A stretch of 64,000 nt of DNA from an uncultured Hoeflea sp. Lineage in GTDB: Bacteria; Pseudomonadota; Alphaproteobacteria; Rhizobiales; Rhizobiaceae. The stretch covers positions 372,001-436,000 of the forward strand of contig NZ_CANMVK010000002.1 of the NCBI RefSeq assembly GCF_947501405.1, in the 5' to 3' direction. The notes under the pieces are model-generated. The model searched no databases and was not told the DNA's origin. It saw only the letters and a program-made list of their open reading frames with translations. The translations under genes were made by a program, and so were the position numbers. Positions 9,919 to 19,597 of this stretch are shown one piece after another; within the stretch, counting starts at the first letter, position 1, and the number at the start of each line of letters is the position of its first letter.

Positions 9919-10448
9919 TCAAGCTGCTTGCCACCGGCGTGTGGATTTGCGCCGTGGCGCTGGCGTCGGTCTATTTCTCGGTGCAGACTGCCAACAAGAA
10001 AGAAGGCGCCGATCCCGACCCGGCCATGTTTGGCGGTCTTGAGACAGTGCGCGGCGAGGTCACCTCGATACCGGTGATCAGCGGCGGTGCGGTCAAGGGC
10101 TATTTCCTCACTCGCCTGTCCTACACCATCGATCCGTCGAAGGCGGGCGCGCTCACCATCCCGGTGCCCGATCTGGTTACCGATGCGCTCTATTCGGCGC
10201 TCGTCGGTGAGCAGCTGATCGATTTTCCGAATATGACCAAATTTGATCTCGACGGCTTCAAATCCCACATTCGCGACACCATCAATGAACGGCTTGGCGA
10301 ACAGGTGTTCCACGATGTCATCGTCGAGCAGATCGACTTCCTGTCCAAGGAAGACATCCGTTCCAATATGCGGCGCGGCAATCTGAACATCAAGGAAGGC
10401 GCACCGGTGGGCGAGGGCGAGACGGCGGAGGCGGCGCCGACGCAATAG
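9915..10448 (+). CDS. Membrane-anchored protein of the flagellar cluster, unknown function
   Basis: I do not recognise a named family. The 177-residue protein has one N-terminal hydrophobic segment (MIKLLATGVWICAVALASVY), probably an uncleaved anchor, followed by an extracytoplasmic region with KGYFLTRLSYTIDPSKAG and a C-terminal charged tail. One anchor with a small periplasmic domain recalls FliL, but FliL signatures are not seen. It overlaps the FlgN-like gene by 4 bp (ATGA), so it is likely the last gene of the flagellar operon. The next gene is convergent, 22 bp away. Confidence 0.7.
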   Translation: MIKLLATGVWICAVALASVYFSVQTANKKEGADPDPAMFGGLETVRGEVTSIPVISGGAVKGYFLTRLSYTIDPSKAGALTIPVPDLVTDALYSALVGEQLIDFPNMTKFDLDGFKSHIRDTINERLGEQVFHDVIVEQIDFLSKEDIRSNMRRGNLNIKEGAPVGEGETAEAAPTQ

Positions 10449-10470
10449 GCCTCCGGTTGCCCGGCAGCTC

Positions 10471-11460
10471 TCAGTTGCTTTCGGGGTTGCGGTATTGCTC
10501 GTTGACCAGCCCGATTTCGGCCATCAACCGGCCTACGGCCACCTGGGTGTGATAAAGCCCGATCACCGCCGATCCCGTCTCAAAGCCAAGCCGCAAACCC
10601 CGCCAGGGTGAGGCCATCAGCAGCGCCAGGGATTTGCCGAGTGTGCGCAGCCGGCCGCCCAGCCCCGGGCGCTGGCGCTTTTCGATGATCGCCGAAATCG
10701 CCCCGTTCCTGAGCGAGCGCGCATTCAGCCATGAGAATTCGGTTCGCCGCGCCGGCAGCGTTTCAAGCACCGCGGCCTCGGCGCACCAAGCGAAGCTGAA
10801 GCCCTTGGCCTTGGCGCGGCGGTAAAAATCGCTGTCGCCGCCGCCGATGAAATTGAAGCCAGGGTCGAGAAACGGTCGCTCCATCGCGTCAAGCACCCGG
10901 CGGGCGATCAGCACATTGCCGGAGGAATAGAGCACCGGCACCGGGCCGCTGACGCTGTAATGCGGTTTGAACACCGGGTGCCGCCGCCAGCCTTCAAGTG
11001 TCCGGTCGGCAAACACCGGCGCCTGCGGACCGCCCACCAGATCCGCGCCGGTGCGTTCAGCAGTCGCAAGCAGCCCGTCAAGCCAGCCGGGTGCCGCCAA
11101 TTCGTCATCATCAATGACAGCGATATGTTCGAGAGCCGGGAATTCGGCCAGCGCCGTGGTCCAGCCGGTATTGTAGGCATGGCAGTTGCCGCGCTGATGC
11201 GCCACGACCACCAGGCCCTTGAGCCTCGAGGTCGCAAGCCAGTCCGCCGCTGCGCGCGCGCCATCAAGACCGTCGGCGTCATTGTCCATCACGATCACCG
11301 CCGTGTCATCGCCACGGCCCTGTGCGTCGAGCGAATTGAGCGTGTCGATGAGATGATCCGGCCGCCGGAAGGTGGGAACGGTCACCACCAGCCGCACCTG
11401 AGCGGGGTCGAGCCCTTCGGAGCGGGCATGCTCGCTCATCTCAAGACGGTCTGAAGGCAT
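10471..11460 (-). CDS. Family 2 glycosyltransferase
   Basis: The 329-residue product is a GT-A fold transferase of the GT2 type. It begins with the typical nucleotide-sugar binding region VRLVVTVPTFRRPDHLIDTL (residues 22-41). The metal-binding acidic motif is HIAVIDDDELAAPGWLDGLL at about residues 112-131, and GGGDSDFYRRAKAKG holds the ED-type catalytic region. It probably adds sugars to a surface polysaccharide. It is convergent with the flagellar genes and divergent from the next transferase. A second ATG at codon 8 (11439) could be the true start. Confidence 0.88.
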   Translation of the reverse strand: MPSDRLEMSEHARSEGLDPAQVRLVVTVPTFRRPDHLIDTLNSLDAQGRGDDTAVIVMDNDADGLDGARAAADWLATSRLKGLVVVAHQRGNCHAYNTGWTTALAEFPALEHIAVIDDDELAAPGWLDGLLATAERTGADLVGGPQAPVFADRTLEGWRRHPVFKPHYSVSGPVPVLYSSGNVLIARRVLDAMERPFLDPGFNFIGGGDSDFYRRAKAKGFSFAWCAEAAVLETLPARRTEFSWLNARSLRNGAISAIIEKRQRPGLGGRLRTLGKSLALLMASPWRGLRLGFETGSAVIGLYHTQVAVGRLMAEIGLVNEQYRNPESN

Positions 11461-11652
11461 CTTTGGTCATTCCTGTGCGCGGGCAAAACTGTACGCGGGC
11501 ATTCGCAAGTGCGGGGCAGGGGCCCGGCTTTCATCCAATCACAGGAATCTGAAGATTGCCTGAAGCCGGTCGCGGGGATTTGACCTGACCGTTTAACCGG
11601 CCTTTCAAGGGATGTGCGGTATACCGGGCGGTCAAACCCGTCTGGATCGTGC

Positions 11653-12816
11653 ATGCATTTCGTATTCATCTCATCGCTGGTTCCCGTCGCCGCACCCGCA
11701 TCCGGCTACGACATCGCCAACCGGGTGATTGTCGATGCACTCCGGCTTATAGGGCACAAGGTTTCGGTGATCGGGTTTCTGGCCCCGGGACACGAACCAT
11801 CGGCCGTTGACGACACCCGGCTGCTGGGCCGGCTCGAGGTCACCAATGCACGGGTCTCGGCCCTGCAGAAGCTGCTGTGGCTCAAGGATGCCTTCGTCCA
11901 CAAAGAGCCGGTTTCGGTGGCCAAGATGCACGCCGCCACGCCTGCCGATATTCGCGCGGCACTCGGCGGCTTTGGCGCAGTCGACGGCCTGATCCTCAAT
12001 TCGGTGCAATTGCCCGGGGCTTTTCTCGATATCTTCCGCGCCTATCCGCACGTCTTCGTCGCCCACAATGTTGAAGCTCGTAGTGCCGCTGAAAACGCAA
12101 ACCTCGCAGGCAGCGCAATCACCCGTTATCTCTATGCAAGGGACGCGCGTCTTCTGGCCCGGCTTGAGGCCGAGCTTTGTGCCTCTGCGCGGCATGTCTT
12201 CACCCTGGCCGAGGCCGACCGCGAAGGTCTCGGCGTCGGCGCGCGTTCCACGGCTTTGCCGCTGGTCACCTCGGTCACGCCGCCCGATCCCCCAAAGCCC
12301 GGCGGCAAAATCTATGATGCGGGCCTGATCGGCTCCTGGAGCTGGGCCTCCAACCGGGCCGGTCTGGACTGGTTCCTGGGCGAGGTGGCTCCGCGATTGC
12401 CCGCTGATATCAGCATCGCGGTCGCCGGCGGCGGCGCTGACCCGGCCGCGGCATCCGCCAATGTCGATTGTCTAGGGCGGGTGCCTGACGCGCGTGAATT
12501 CGTTCGCTCCTGCCGCGTCATACCGTTAATCGCGCGCACCGGCACCGGGGTTCAGCTCAAGACCATTGAGACCTTTGAACTGGGCTTGCCCGCCGTCGCC
12601 ACATCCGTAGCCCTGCGCGGCATCTCCCATATTCCCCAAAACTGCGTGACCGCCGACAAAGCGGAGGAATTCGCTACGGCGCTAACCGGGCAGATCGAAA
12701 AGGCGCGCACAGGCGATGTTGCCGATGGCGACGGGCGGGAGTTCCATGCCTTGCAGTTGCAGGGCCTCAAACAGGCATTGGCCAAAGGTCTCGGCGACTG
12801 GTCGCCCCATGGTTAA
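11653..12816 (+). CDS. GT-B glycosyltransferase (group 1/GT4-like)
   Basis: The 387-residue protein starts at the ATG at 11653 with MHFVFISSLVPVAAPASGYD, a typical GT-B N terminus where the acceptor loop follows the first strand. The second Rossmann domain begins at YDAGLIGSWSWASNRAGLDW. The C-terminal GTGVQLKTIETFELGLPAVA contains the conserved glutamate of GT4-like enzymes. HNVEARSAAENANL is typical of Glyco_trans_4 N domains. An in-frame start at 11614 exists but lacks the domain onset. It belongs to the polysaccharide cluster with the neighbouring transferases. Confidence 0.87.
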   Translation: MHFVFISSLVPVAAPASGYDIANRVIVDALRLIGHKVSVIGFLAPGHEPSAVDDTRLLGRLEVTNARVSALQKLLWLKDAFVHKEPVSVAKMHAATPADIRAALGGFGAVDGLILNSVQLPGAFLDIFRAYPHVFVAHNVEARSAAENANLAGSAITRYLYARDARLLARLEAELCASARHVFTLAEADREGLGVGARSTALPLVTSVTPPDPPKPGGKIYDAGLIGSWSWASNRAGLDWFLGEVAPRLPADISIAVAGGGADPAAASANVDCLGRVPDAREFVRSCRVIPLIARTGTGVQLKTIETFELGLPAVATSVALRGISHIPQNCVTADKAEEFATALTGQIEKARTGDVADGDGREFHALQLQGLKQALAKGLGDWSPHG

Positions 12817-12953
12817 CAAACTGTAAACTCAAGGTTTAACCGCGTTCAGCGAACGCCGGTGCGAACCCGTTAAGAAAGTGCTAACACCGAACATGGAAAC
12901 AAGCCAGATCAGCATTGGCCGGCCTGATTCCGCACAGATCGTTCGGAGACATC

Positions 12954-13733
12954 ATGGCTGACATGCAACACAGCGCGCACCGCGACATCATGGGAATTCG
13001 GGTCTCAGCACTCGGATGGACCCAGGCGCTTGACCAGTTGCAGGCGGCGATCGAGGGCGACGGACTTCCGCGGGTTTTCAATTTCCTAAATGCCAACAAC
13101 GCCAATCTGGCCATGCGCAACGACACCTATCGGCGCAGCCTGTCGCGCTGCGAGGTGCTGCCCGACGGGTTTGGCGTCGACATCGCCTCGCGCGCACTGC
13201 ACGGCACCGCGTTTCCCGCAAACCTCAACGGTACCGATTTCGTGCCATCTCTGCTGGTTCATATCGAGCGGCCCCTGAAAGTGGCGCTGATCGGCGCGCG
13301 GCCAGACATTCTCGCCCGGGCGATTGAAAATTTCCGCGCCGCCACCCCCTGGCACGAGTTCCGCGCCATCGCCGACGGCTATTTCGACAAATCGGAAAGC
13401 GGCCCGGTGCTTGAACGGCTGGCCGATTTTAATCCCGACATCACCCTGGTGGCGCTTGGAAGTCCGGACCAGGAACTCTGGATCGACAGTCACATCGCCA
13501 AGCGGCACGGCCGGGTGGTGTTCGGAGTGGGCGCACTGTTTGATTTCATTTCCGGATCGATCCCGCGGGCGCCGCTGACCATGCGCAACCTCAGGCTCGA
13601 ATGGGTCTGGCGGCTGATGCTCGAGCCCTCGCGGCTGTGGCGGCGATACATCGTCGGCAATCCGGTTTTCCTGTTCCACGTCTTGCGTTACAAGATCATG
13701 AGCGCCAACCGGGCCGAGGGCGTGCCTGCCTGA
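12954..13733 (+). CDS. WecG/TagA/CpsF family glycosyltransferase (GT26)
   Basis: WecG/TagA/CpsF enzymes transfer N-acetylmannosamine, its acid, or related sugars to lipid-linked intermediates. The 259-residue product has the family hallmarks VFNFLNANNANLAMRN, EVLPDGFGVDIASRAL (the P-D-G motif), VALGSPDQELWID and VFGVGALFDFISGSIPRAP, then WRLMLEPSRLWRRYIVGNP at the C terminus. The start at 12954 (ATG, MADMQHSAH) is preferred over the in-frame upstream start at 12915; an ATG at 12963 is also possible. It likely builds a repeat unit exported by the flippase and Wzz-like protein downstream. Confidence 0.9.
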   Translation: MADMQHSAHRDIMGIRVSALGWTQALDQLQAAIEGDGLPRVFNFLNANNANLAMRNDTYRRSLSRCEVLPDGFGVDIASRALHGTAFPANLNGTDFVPSLLVHIERPLKVALIGARPDILARAIENFRAATPWHEFRAIADGYFDKSESGPVLERLADFNPDITLVALGSPDQELWIDSHIAKRHGRVVFGVGALFDFISGSIPRAPLTMRNLRLEWVWRLMLEPSRLWRRYIVGNPVFLFHVLRYKIMSANRAEGVPA

Positions 13734-13802
13734 GGCGGCCCGGGTGCCCCAACACGTTTGAACCCCGAGCGCGTCACGCGTCCCAGACAGTCCGGAACCG
13801 CC

Positions 13803-14678
13803 ATGACAACTGCCGTGATGACCGCCTCCTATGTGGGCGACTTCGATCGCTGCGCTTTGTTGTGCGAAAGCCTGGACCGGTTCATGCAGGGGCAGTGGCA
13901 TCATTATCTTCTGGTCGAGCCGCGCGATGTGGCGATCTTCAAGCCGCTTGAAGGCCAGCGCCGCACCGTGATCAGCGAAGCCGACCTGTTTCCCCGCTGG
14001 TTGCGGTCCTTCCCCGACCCCACAGCATTTGGCCGTCGCCGGCTCTGGTTAAGCCCGTTTTCGGTCCCGCTGCGCGGATGGCACGCGCAACAGATACGGC
14101 GTCTGGCGCTGGCCCGCCACATCGACGCCGAGATGCTGCTGTCGATCGATTCCGATGTGGTCATGGTACGTGCGTTCGATCCGTCAAGCATGTGGTCCGA
14201 CGGCCGGATGCAGATGTACCGGATTGATGCAGGCATCTCTGAAACCATGTCGGAACACCACGCCTGGCTTGCCCATGCCGGCCAACTTCTCGGCCTGCCG
14301 GCCACCGTCACGCCGGCCCATGATTACATCAACACCTTCATCGGCTGGCGTGTCGACACCGCTCGCGCCTTGCTTGATCACATCGAGGCGACCACGGGCC
14401 GCAACTGGGTCCGGGCGGTCGTGTCTTCGCGCGCCATCTCCGAATGCACCATCTATGGTCGTTTTGCCGACGAGATTCTCGAGGGCGCCGGCCATGCGCC
14501 TTCCGGCAAATCACTGTGCCATATGCTCTGGTTCCGTCACACCTATCCCGAAACGCTTGAGGGGCTTGAGCAGTTCATTCACGCCATTGAACCCGATCAG
14601 GTTGCCGTCGGCGTGCAATCCTTCGTGCAGCACCCGATCGCCGAAATCCGCCGGCTGGCGTTCTCGGTCGCACCCTGA
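13803..14678 (+). CDS. DUF6492-type putative glycosyltransferase
   Basis: The 291-residue product begins MTTAVMTASYVGDFDRCALL, a pattern of the DUF6492 family, and carries a GT-A-like metal motif DAEMLLSIDSDVVMVRAFD at about residues 108-126 with the D-S-D triad. It therefore looks like a nucleotide-sugar transferase of unknown specificity. The start at 13803 is chosen because the upstream TTG at 13758 adds a non-conserved leader. It follows the GT26 gene after about 70 bp and converges with the flippase gene, with 6 bp between the stops. Confidence 0.75.
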   Translation: MTTAVMTASYVGDFDRCALLCESLDRFMQGQWHHYLLVEPRDVAIFKPLEGQRRTVISEADLFPRWLRSFPDPTAFGRRRLWLSPFSVPLRGWHAQQIRRLALARHIDAEMLLSIDSDVVMVRAFDPSSMWSDGRMQMYRIDAGISETMSEHHAWLAHAGQLLGLPATVTPAHDYINTFIGWRVDTARALLDHIEATTGRNWVRAVVSSRAISECTIYGRFADEILEGAGHAPSGKSLCHMLWFRHTYPETLEGLEQFIHAIEPDQVAVGVQSFVQHPIAEIRRLAFSVAP

Positions 14679-14684
14679 GCCGGT

Positions 14685-15956
14685 TTAGATCGGCCGTTTC
14701 CTGACGCCGCGCAGGGCTTTGTAAGTCAGCAGCGCCGATTGCACATAGAGAATGAAAAACAACAGGTTGAGTAGCTCCACCCAGACCGTGACTTCGGCAT
14801 GCAAGCCGAGCACATAGGCCAAAAGCAGTGCCTTCATGGCCGCCATTGATGTCAGCACCAGCATCCGCACCACCGTCCGGCCAGTGGCATAGAGCAGTTC
14901 CGAATGATACTCGATCAGATTGCGGAATGCCGGGACCAGAACCACCAGGATCAACAGCGGCGTCGCCTCGGCCACATTCTTGCCCAGCGCGTTGGGAAAG
15001 AACCACAAAAAGCCCGCCATGCCGAGCAGTCCGACGGTTGAGACAATGGCGACAGCGCCTTCGAGCATGATCCGGTTTTTGAGCTCATCGAGCATCTTGG
15101 CAGTCCGCATCAGCCGCTGGGTTAGGATTGTCAGGAAGGCGCGCACCGGCAATGCCGTCAGATCCACCAGCCGCATGATCATGGCGTAAATGCCGGCGGT
15201 CTCGGGGCCGCCGAGCGACAGCACCAGCACCTTGTCGAGTTCGGATTGCACGTAAAACAGCATCTCCGCGCCCGCCACCGACACCGCATCGACCCAGCGC
15301 CGGATGTAGAGTGCCGGCTTCCAGCGAAGCCGCACCCGCGGATAGAAGAACATGATCGCCACCAGTGCCGCCAGCCCGTTGGCGGCGATGTAATACCAGG
15401 CCCAGCTCGAAAGTGTCGCGTCGCCAAGCCAGGTAAACAACAACGCGGCGACGGCTTTCATCGCGGTTGCCATCACCACCAGCCAGGCGCCCGCGCCAAA
15501 CCGGTTGATCCCGTAGCTGACGATCACCACGATCTCCATGACGCGCCAGCACAACACCTCGGCGACAATGATCTTGGCAAAGGTCGAAACCGGCATCTCG
15601 CCGCTGAAGATCAGCCAGTGGGTCAGCCAGGCCGCAAGCGCAATCACCGGGGCTGACAGGACCAGCCCGGCGAGAAAACCCGAAGTGTAGACCCCCAACA
15701 GCCGTGTCTTGACCGTGGCGATCCGGTAAAGCGGCGAAACAAAGCCGAACGCCATCAGCCGCGACAGCATGATGCCGCAGGCGGATGCGGTGGCGAACAA
15801 CCCGAATTCGGCGATCGAAAGCGTGTTGGCAATGGCGATGAAATAGATGAGCGAAATCGCCAGCCGTCCGGCCGATCCGCCGATCAGCGACACATAGGCG
15901 CCGACCTGGTCCCTGTAGGCGCTGACAAAATCTTTCAGTCGAGCAATCATCTTCAT
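14685..15956 (-). CDS. Wzx-like polysaccharide flippase (MATE/MOP family)
   Basis: The 423-residue protein has about 12 hydrophobic segments distributed along its length and an N-terminal ISLIYFIAIANTLSIAEFGL followed by FATASACGIMLSRLMAFGF, as in Wzx/RfbX-type lipid-linked oligosaccharide flippases. It would move a lipid-linked repeat unit across the inner membrane. The start is the ATG at 15956 (MKMIARLKD); a further ATG at 15950 is possible and an upstream TTG (15986) is less likely. It is divergent from the Wzz-like gene and convergent with the DUF6492 gene. Confidence 0.82.
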   Translation of the reverse strand: MKMIARLKDFVSAYRDQVGAYVSLIGGSAGRLAISLIYFIAIANTLSIAEFGLFATASACGIMLSRLMAFGFVSPLYRIATVKTRLLGVYTSGFLAGLVLSAPVIALAAWLTHWLIFSGEMPVSTFAKIIVAEVLCWRVMEIVVIVSYGINRFGAGAWLVVMATAMKAVAALLFTWLGDATLSSWAWYYIAANGLAALVAIMFFYPRVRLRWKPALYIRRWVDAVSVAGAEMLFYVQSELDKVLVLSLGGPETAGIYAMIMRLVDLTALPVRAFLTILTQRLMRTAKMLDELKNRIMLEGAVAIVSTVGLLGMAGFLWFFPNALGKNVAEATPLLILVVLVPAFRNLIEYHSELLYATGRTVVRMLVLTSMAAMKALLLAYVLGLHAEVTVWVELLNLLFFILYVQSALLTYKALRGVRKRPI

Positions 15957-16212
15957 CCGCAAGGCTTGCGTTCGCAGGGTCCGCAAACCGGTTCCCGACC
16001 CTTAAAATGTAGAGAGGAAACGTTAATTCGGCGTTTGATCCGGGCAAAACATTGTCATCAATGCCCGTTGGGTCCGGCACCATGCGGGTAATCGGCGGAA
16101 AACCGGACCAAATCGCTTCTTGCCTCGGGAAATTAACCATTTGTTACCCATGAATTTATAGCTTGCCTTAACGAAGTCGGGATTCTTGCGAACAGGGGCG
16201 ATTGGGCTACAC

Positions 16213-19200
16213 ATGAGCGATTTCGCCAAAGAACGCAGGCAGCGTGCCCGTGCCGGGTCGCTGCTTGACCACGCTGGCAGCGCTCCGGTCGAGCCCGCGC
16301 TTGAGCGCGGCGAACGCGCGGCGCCTGCACCCCAGGCCTCGCTCCTTTCGGCCCAGCCGCGCAAGTCGCCGCGCATCTCCACCAGCCGTTTCGCAACTCC
16401 GCGTTCCGCAGCACAAGAGCCTGCAACGCCAGACCCTGCCGCAGCCGGCGAACCAGCCCCTGCAGTTCCCCAGGACGGTGAGCGCTCCCGGGGCGGCTTC
16501 GGTGACCGCATCGCGCAACTGATCGGCAAGGTGGCGCCGCGGCCCGACGATTCCGCACCCGTGCATCATCGCCGCTCCGACCGCCGGTCAGAGCGTCCGG
16601 ACGATCATCAGACTGATCAGCGGTTTGAGCCCGAGGCGCCATCCCGGCGGCGATCGGCTGAGTTCGACGACACCCCGCCGTCACCCGGTCCCCGGGCTTA
16701 CGAGCAGCGCCCGCAGCCCGCGCCACAAAATGCCGGCCCGTCGCGGTCCTGGGCTTCATCGTCGCCGGAATTCGCCTATGAACAGGATTCGCGCCCGCTG
16801 CTCGATGCCTCGATCCTGATGGCCGCAGTGTGGCGGTTTCGCTACCTCATCGGCCTGACCACGATCGTCGGCGCGGTCATCGGCGTGTTGATGGCGCTCG
16901 CCACCCCGCATAAATTCTACGCCGAAAGCCGTCTGTTTCTGGATCCGCGCGAAATCCGCCTGACCGAGGATGATGTCCGCAATCAGCAGCTCTCCACCGA
17001 GGCCATGCTGGCCATCATCGACAGCCAGTTGCAGATCCTGTCCTCCACCAGCGTGCTGCAGAAGGTGGTTGACGATCTGGGGCTGGAGCGCGATCCCGAA
17101 TTCAACGGTTCCCGGTCCAGCGCCGGTATCGGCGCCGGTATCAACCTGATCCGGGAGCTGATTTCCGGCAAGGATCCCGCCTCCGATACCAACCAGAGAG
17201 CGCTGGAAGAGCTCCGCGACTCGCTGGCCGTGTCGCGCGATTCCAAGACTTTTGTGATCATCGTCGGGGTCGACACCGGCGATCCGGAGAAATCCGCGTT
17301 GATCGCCAACAAGGTGGTCGACACCTATCTCGATTCCGAAGGCGAGGCCCAGTCGGGACTGCTTGAGCGCACGTCGGAATCCATCGATACCCGTATCAAT
17401 TCCTTGCGCGAGGATCTCGACGAGGCCGAGCGCGCGGTGGAGCGCTTCAAGGCCGAAAACGGCATTGTCGGCGTCGCCGGGCAATATATCGACGACAAGG
17501 AAATCCTCGCCGTCAGCGACCAGCTCGCCAATGCCCGCGCCGTCAAGGTCGGCATTCGCATCAAGGCGCAGAACCTGGCCAAGGCCAATCCGGAAGATGT
17601 GCTGTCGGGCGCGTTTCCGGAGGAATATCTGTCCTCCAATCTGGTCAACCTTCGCAAGCAGTACACCCAGACAAGATCCACCGCCGATGCGCTCGCCACC
17701 CAGCTCGGTCCGCGGCATCCGCAATACGTCACGGCCAAATCATCGCTCGATACCACCCGTTCCGAAATCATCGCCGAGTTGCGCCGTATCGTTGCCAGTT
17801 CGCAACTGGAACTGCAGCGCGCGGTGGAGACAGAGCAGGAACTGGCGAGCCAGATGGCGGTGGCCAAAAGCCGCGCCATGGATCAATCGGTGGAATTCGT
17901 CACCTTGCGTGAGCTTGAGCGAAAGGCCACCGCGACCCGCGAGATCTATGAGGCCTTTCTCAAACGCTCCCGCGAGACCAGCGAACGTTCAAATCTGTCG
18001 ACCCGCAACATCCGGGTGATTTCGCCCGCCGAGCCGCCGCTTCAGCCCACCGGCCCCTCGCGCAAGCTCATTGCCGTGGGCGGCATGGCCATGGGTTTCC
18101 TCGCAGGCCTGGGGCTGGCGTTGCTGTTCGGCGCGGTGGAGAGCATTCGCTCCCACGGCGGGCCGGGTATGCAGCGGCGCGGCGGCAACCCGCCATTCGA
18201 TCCCTATCCCGGTGCACCGGACCCGGGGCGGCGCAGCGTCCTGTATCGCGATTCCGATGCGGACAGCTTCCGCGCCGCTGCCGACTATGACACCGCGCCA
18301 TTGGCCCGCGGCGGCGCGCTCGGCTCCCGGGCTGGCCTCGACCAGGCGCCACACACCGCTCACTCGGACGCAAGCGAGTCTCCTGCGGACACCTCCTCCG
18401 TGATGGCTGATGACGCAACTCCGTCGCCTTCGGCATCGACACCCGCCACACCGAATTCAGACGCTGGCAATCCGGACGCTCAGTCGGCTCCGAACATGGC
18501 CGCTCCAAACATCGCCGCCTCAAACACCGCACCTCAACATCCGCAGTGGTCGCAAACCCAACAGGCGTCCACGCCGCCCTCGCCAATGGCCCATCCGATA
18601 GGTGCGCCCGGATTCGCGCCGACACCTCAAACCCAAGCCGGGCCGCAACCTCAAGCCGCGCCGCATCCGGCCGCCTGGCAGACCCATGCCGCAGCCCCCC
18701 AGCCCGGACATTTTCCCACGGCCCCGAGCGCATTCAATGGCCAGGCCATGCCGCCTGCCTATCCCGCCGCGCAGCCGCTCGTGCCACACCATTCCCATGC
18801 GCAACACGGTTTCCCCGCTGGTATCGTCGCGCCTGATCACGTCGCCGCCGCGCAATCGCATCTTTATGGTCAGCCGCAGCTGCAGCCGCAGGCCCACTAT
18901 CAGCCTGTGCCGCAACCACCCCAATGGCCGCAGACGCAACCAATGGTCTGGCCACAGCAGGTTCACCCTGCAGCCTGGCCGCAGCCGGTCGCTCCGGCAA
19001 TGCCGCCGCAACCCGCGACGCAATTCGTACCCATGCCCCAAGCTGGTGTGGCGCCGCCCATGCCATCCGCACCCTATCCGTCCGGCGTTCAGCAGCTGCA
19101 TCCCGGCATGCAAGCCGCTCCACCGGCCCCTGCACAGTACGCCGCTCAACCGCAGCAGCCGGCCCAGCCGCAACAGCCCGCCCAACCGCAACAGCCCGTA

Positions 19201-19347
19201 TGGCATGCCGCGCCGTCACAGCCCGCCGCCGCGCCACCCGCGTCGCCGCCAGCACCACAGTTGCACGCAGTTGAGCGCATCTGGCGCGACATGGATGCGC
19301 TGAAATCGCGGATCGGCAGCTACAGCGGCGCACGCCGCCGCGCGTGA
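16213..19347 (+). CDS. Wzz/GumC-like chain-length protein with long Pro/Gln/Ala tail
   Basis: The 1044-residue inner-membrane protein starts at the ATG at 16213. After an Arg/Pro/Ala-rich, probably disordered N terminus of about 190 residues comes a first membrane segment (about 209-232) and a Wzz domain with long coiled coils (LREDLDEAERAVERFKAENG). The GNVR-type segment REIYEAFLKRSRETSERSNL is followed by a second membrane segment (about 619-643). Up to there it is a normal GumC/ExoP-type copolymerase. No Walker A or tyrosine-kinase domain follows; instead about 400 residues of low-complexity Pro/Ala/Gln, then WRDMDALKSRIGSYSG. The tail may extend into the cytoplasm. Confidence 0.85.
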   Translation: MSDFAKERRQRARAGSLLDHAGSAPVEPALERGERAAPAPQASLLSAQPRKSPRISTSRFATPRSAAQEPATPDPAAAGEPAPAVPQDGERSRGGFGDRIAQLIGKVAPRPDDSAPVHHRRSDRRSERPDDHQTDQRFEPEAPSRRRSAEFDDTPPSPGPRAYEQRPQPAPQNAGPSRSWASSSPEFAYEQDSRPLLDASILMAAVWRFRYLIGLTTIVGAVIGVLMALATPHKFYAESRLFLDPREIRLTEDDVRNQQLSTEAMLAIIDSQLQILSSTSVLQKVVDDLGLERDPEFNGSRSSAGIGAGINLIRELISGKDPASDTNQRALEELRDSLAVSRDSKTFVIIVGVDTGDPEKSALIANKVVDTYLDSEGEAQSGLLERTSESIDTRINSLREDLDEAERAVERFKAENGIVGVAGQYIDDKEILAVSDQLANARAVKVGIRIKAQNLAKANPEDVLSGAFPEEYLSSNLVNLRKQYTQTRSTADALATQLGPRHPQYVTAKSSLDTTRSEIIAELRRIVASSQLELQRAVETEQELASQMAVAKSRAMDQSVEFVTLRELERKATATREIYEAFLKRSRETSERSNLSTRNIRVISPAEPPLQPTGPSRKLIAVGGMAMGFLAGLGLALLFGAVESIRSHGGPGMQRRGGNPPFDPYPGAPDPGRRSVLYRDSDADSFRAAADYDTAPLARGGALGSRAGLDQAPHTAHSDASESPADTSSVMADDATPSPSASTPATPNSDAGNPDAQSAPNMAAPNIAASNTAPQHPQWSQTQQASTPPSPMAHPIGAPGFAPTPQTQAGPQPQAAPHPAAWQTHAAAPQPGHFPTAPSAFNGQAMPPAYPAAQPLVPHHSHAQHGFPAGIVAPDHVAAAQSHLYGQPQLQPQAHYQPVPQPPQWPQTQPMVWPQQVHPAAWPQPVAPAMPPQPATQFVPMPQAGVAPPMPSAPYPSGVQQLHPGMQAAPPAPAQYAAQPQQPAQPQQPAQPQQPVWHAAPSQPAAAPPASPPAPQLHAVERIWRDMDALKSRIGSYSGARRRA

Positions 19348-19597
19348 TCTGCCGGTTGCGTGCCCGCACAGCCGAAAGCTCGGCAAAAAAGCACTAACCA
19401 CTTCATCCACGGCTGTTTTTTGACACCCAACGGCGCTATGAGGCTATCGCGCGCCGGGCCCGGTTTCGTAGATTGTCCGCGCCCATGGGGGCATAGGAAG
19501 CCGCCGGGAGGCCTTCCGGAGCCCGCATGCCGAACCGGTCACCGGAGGGCAGGGGCCGTATCGCGCCGTCAAGGGCGCACGCTTGGAGAGGGAAGAC

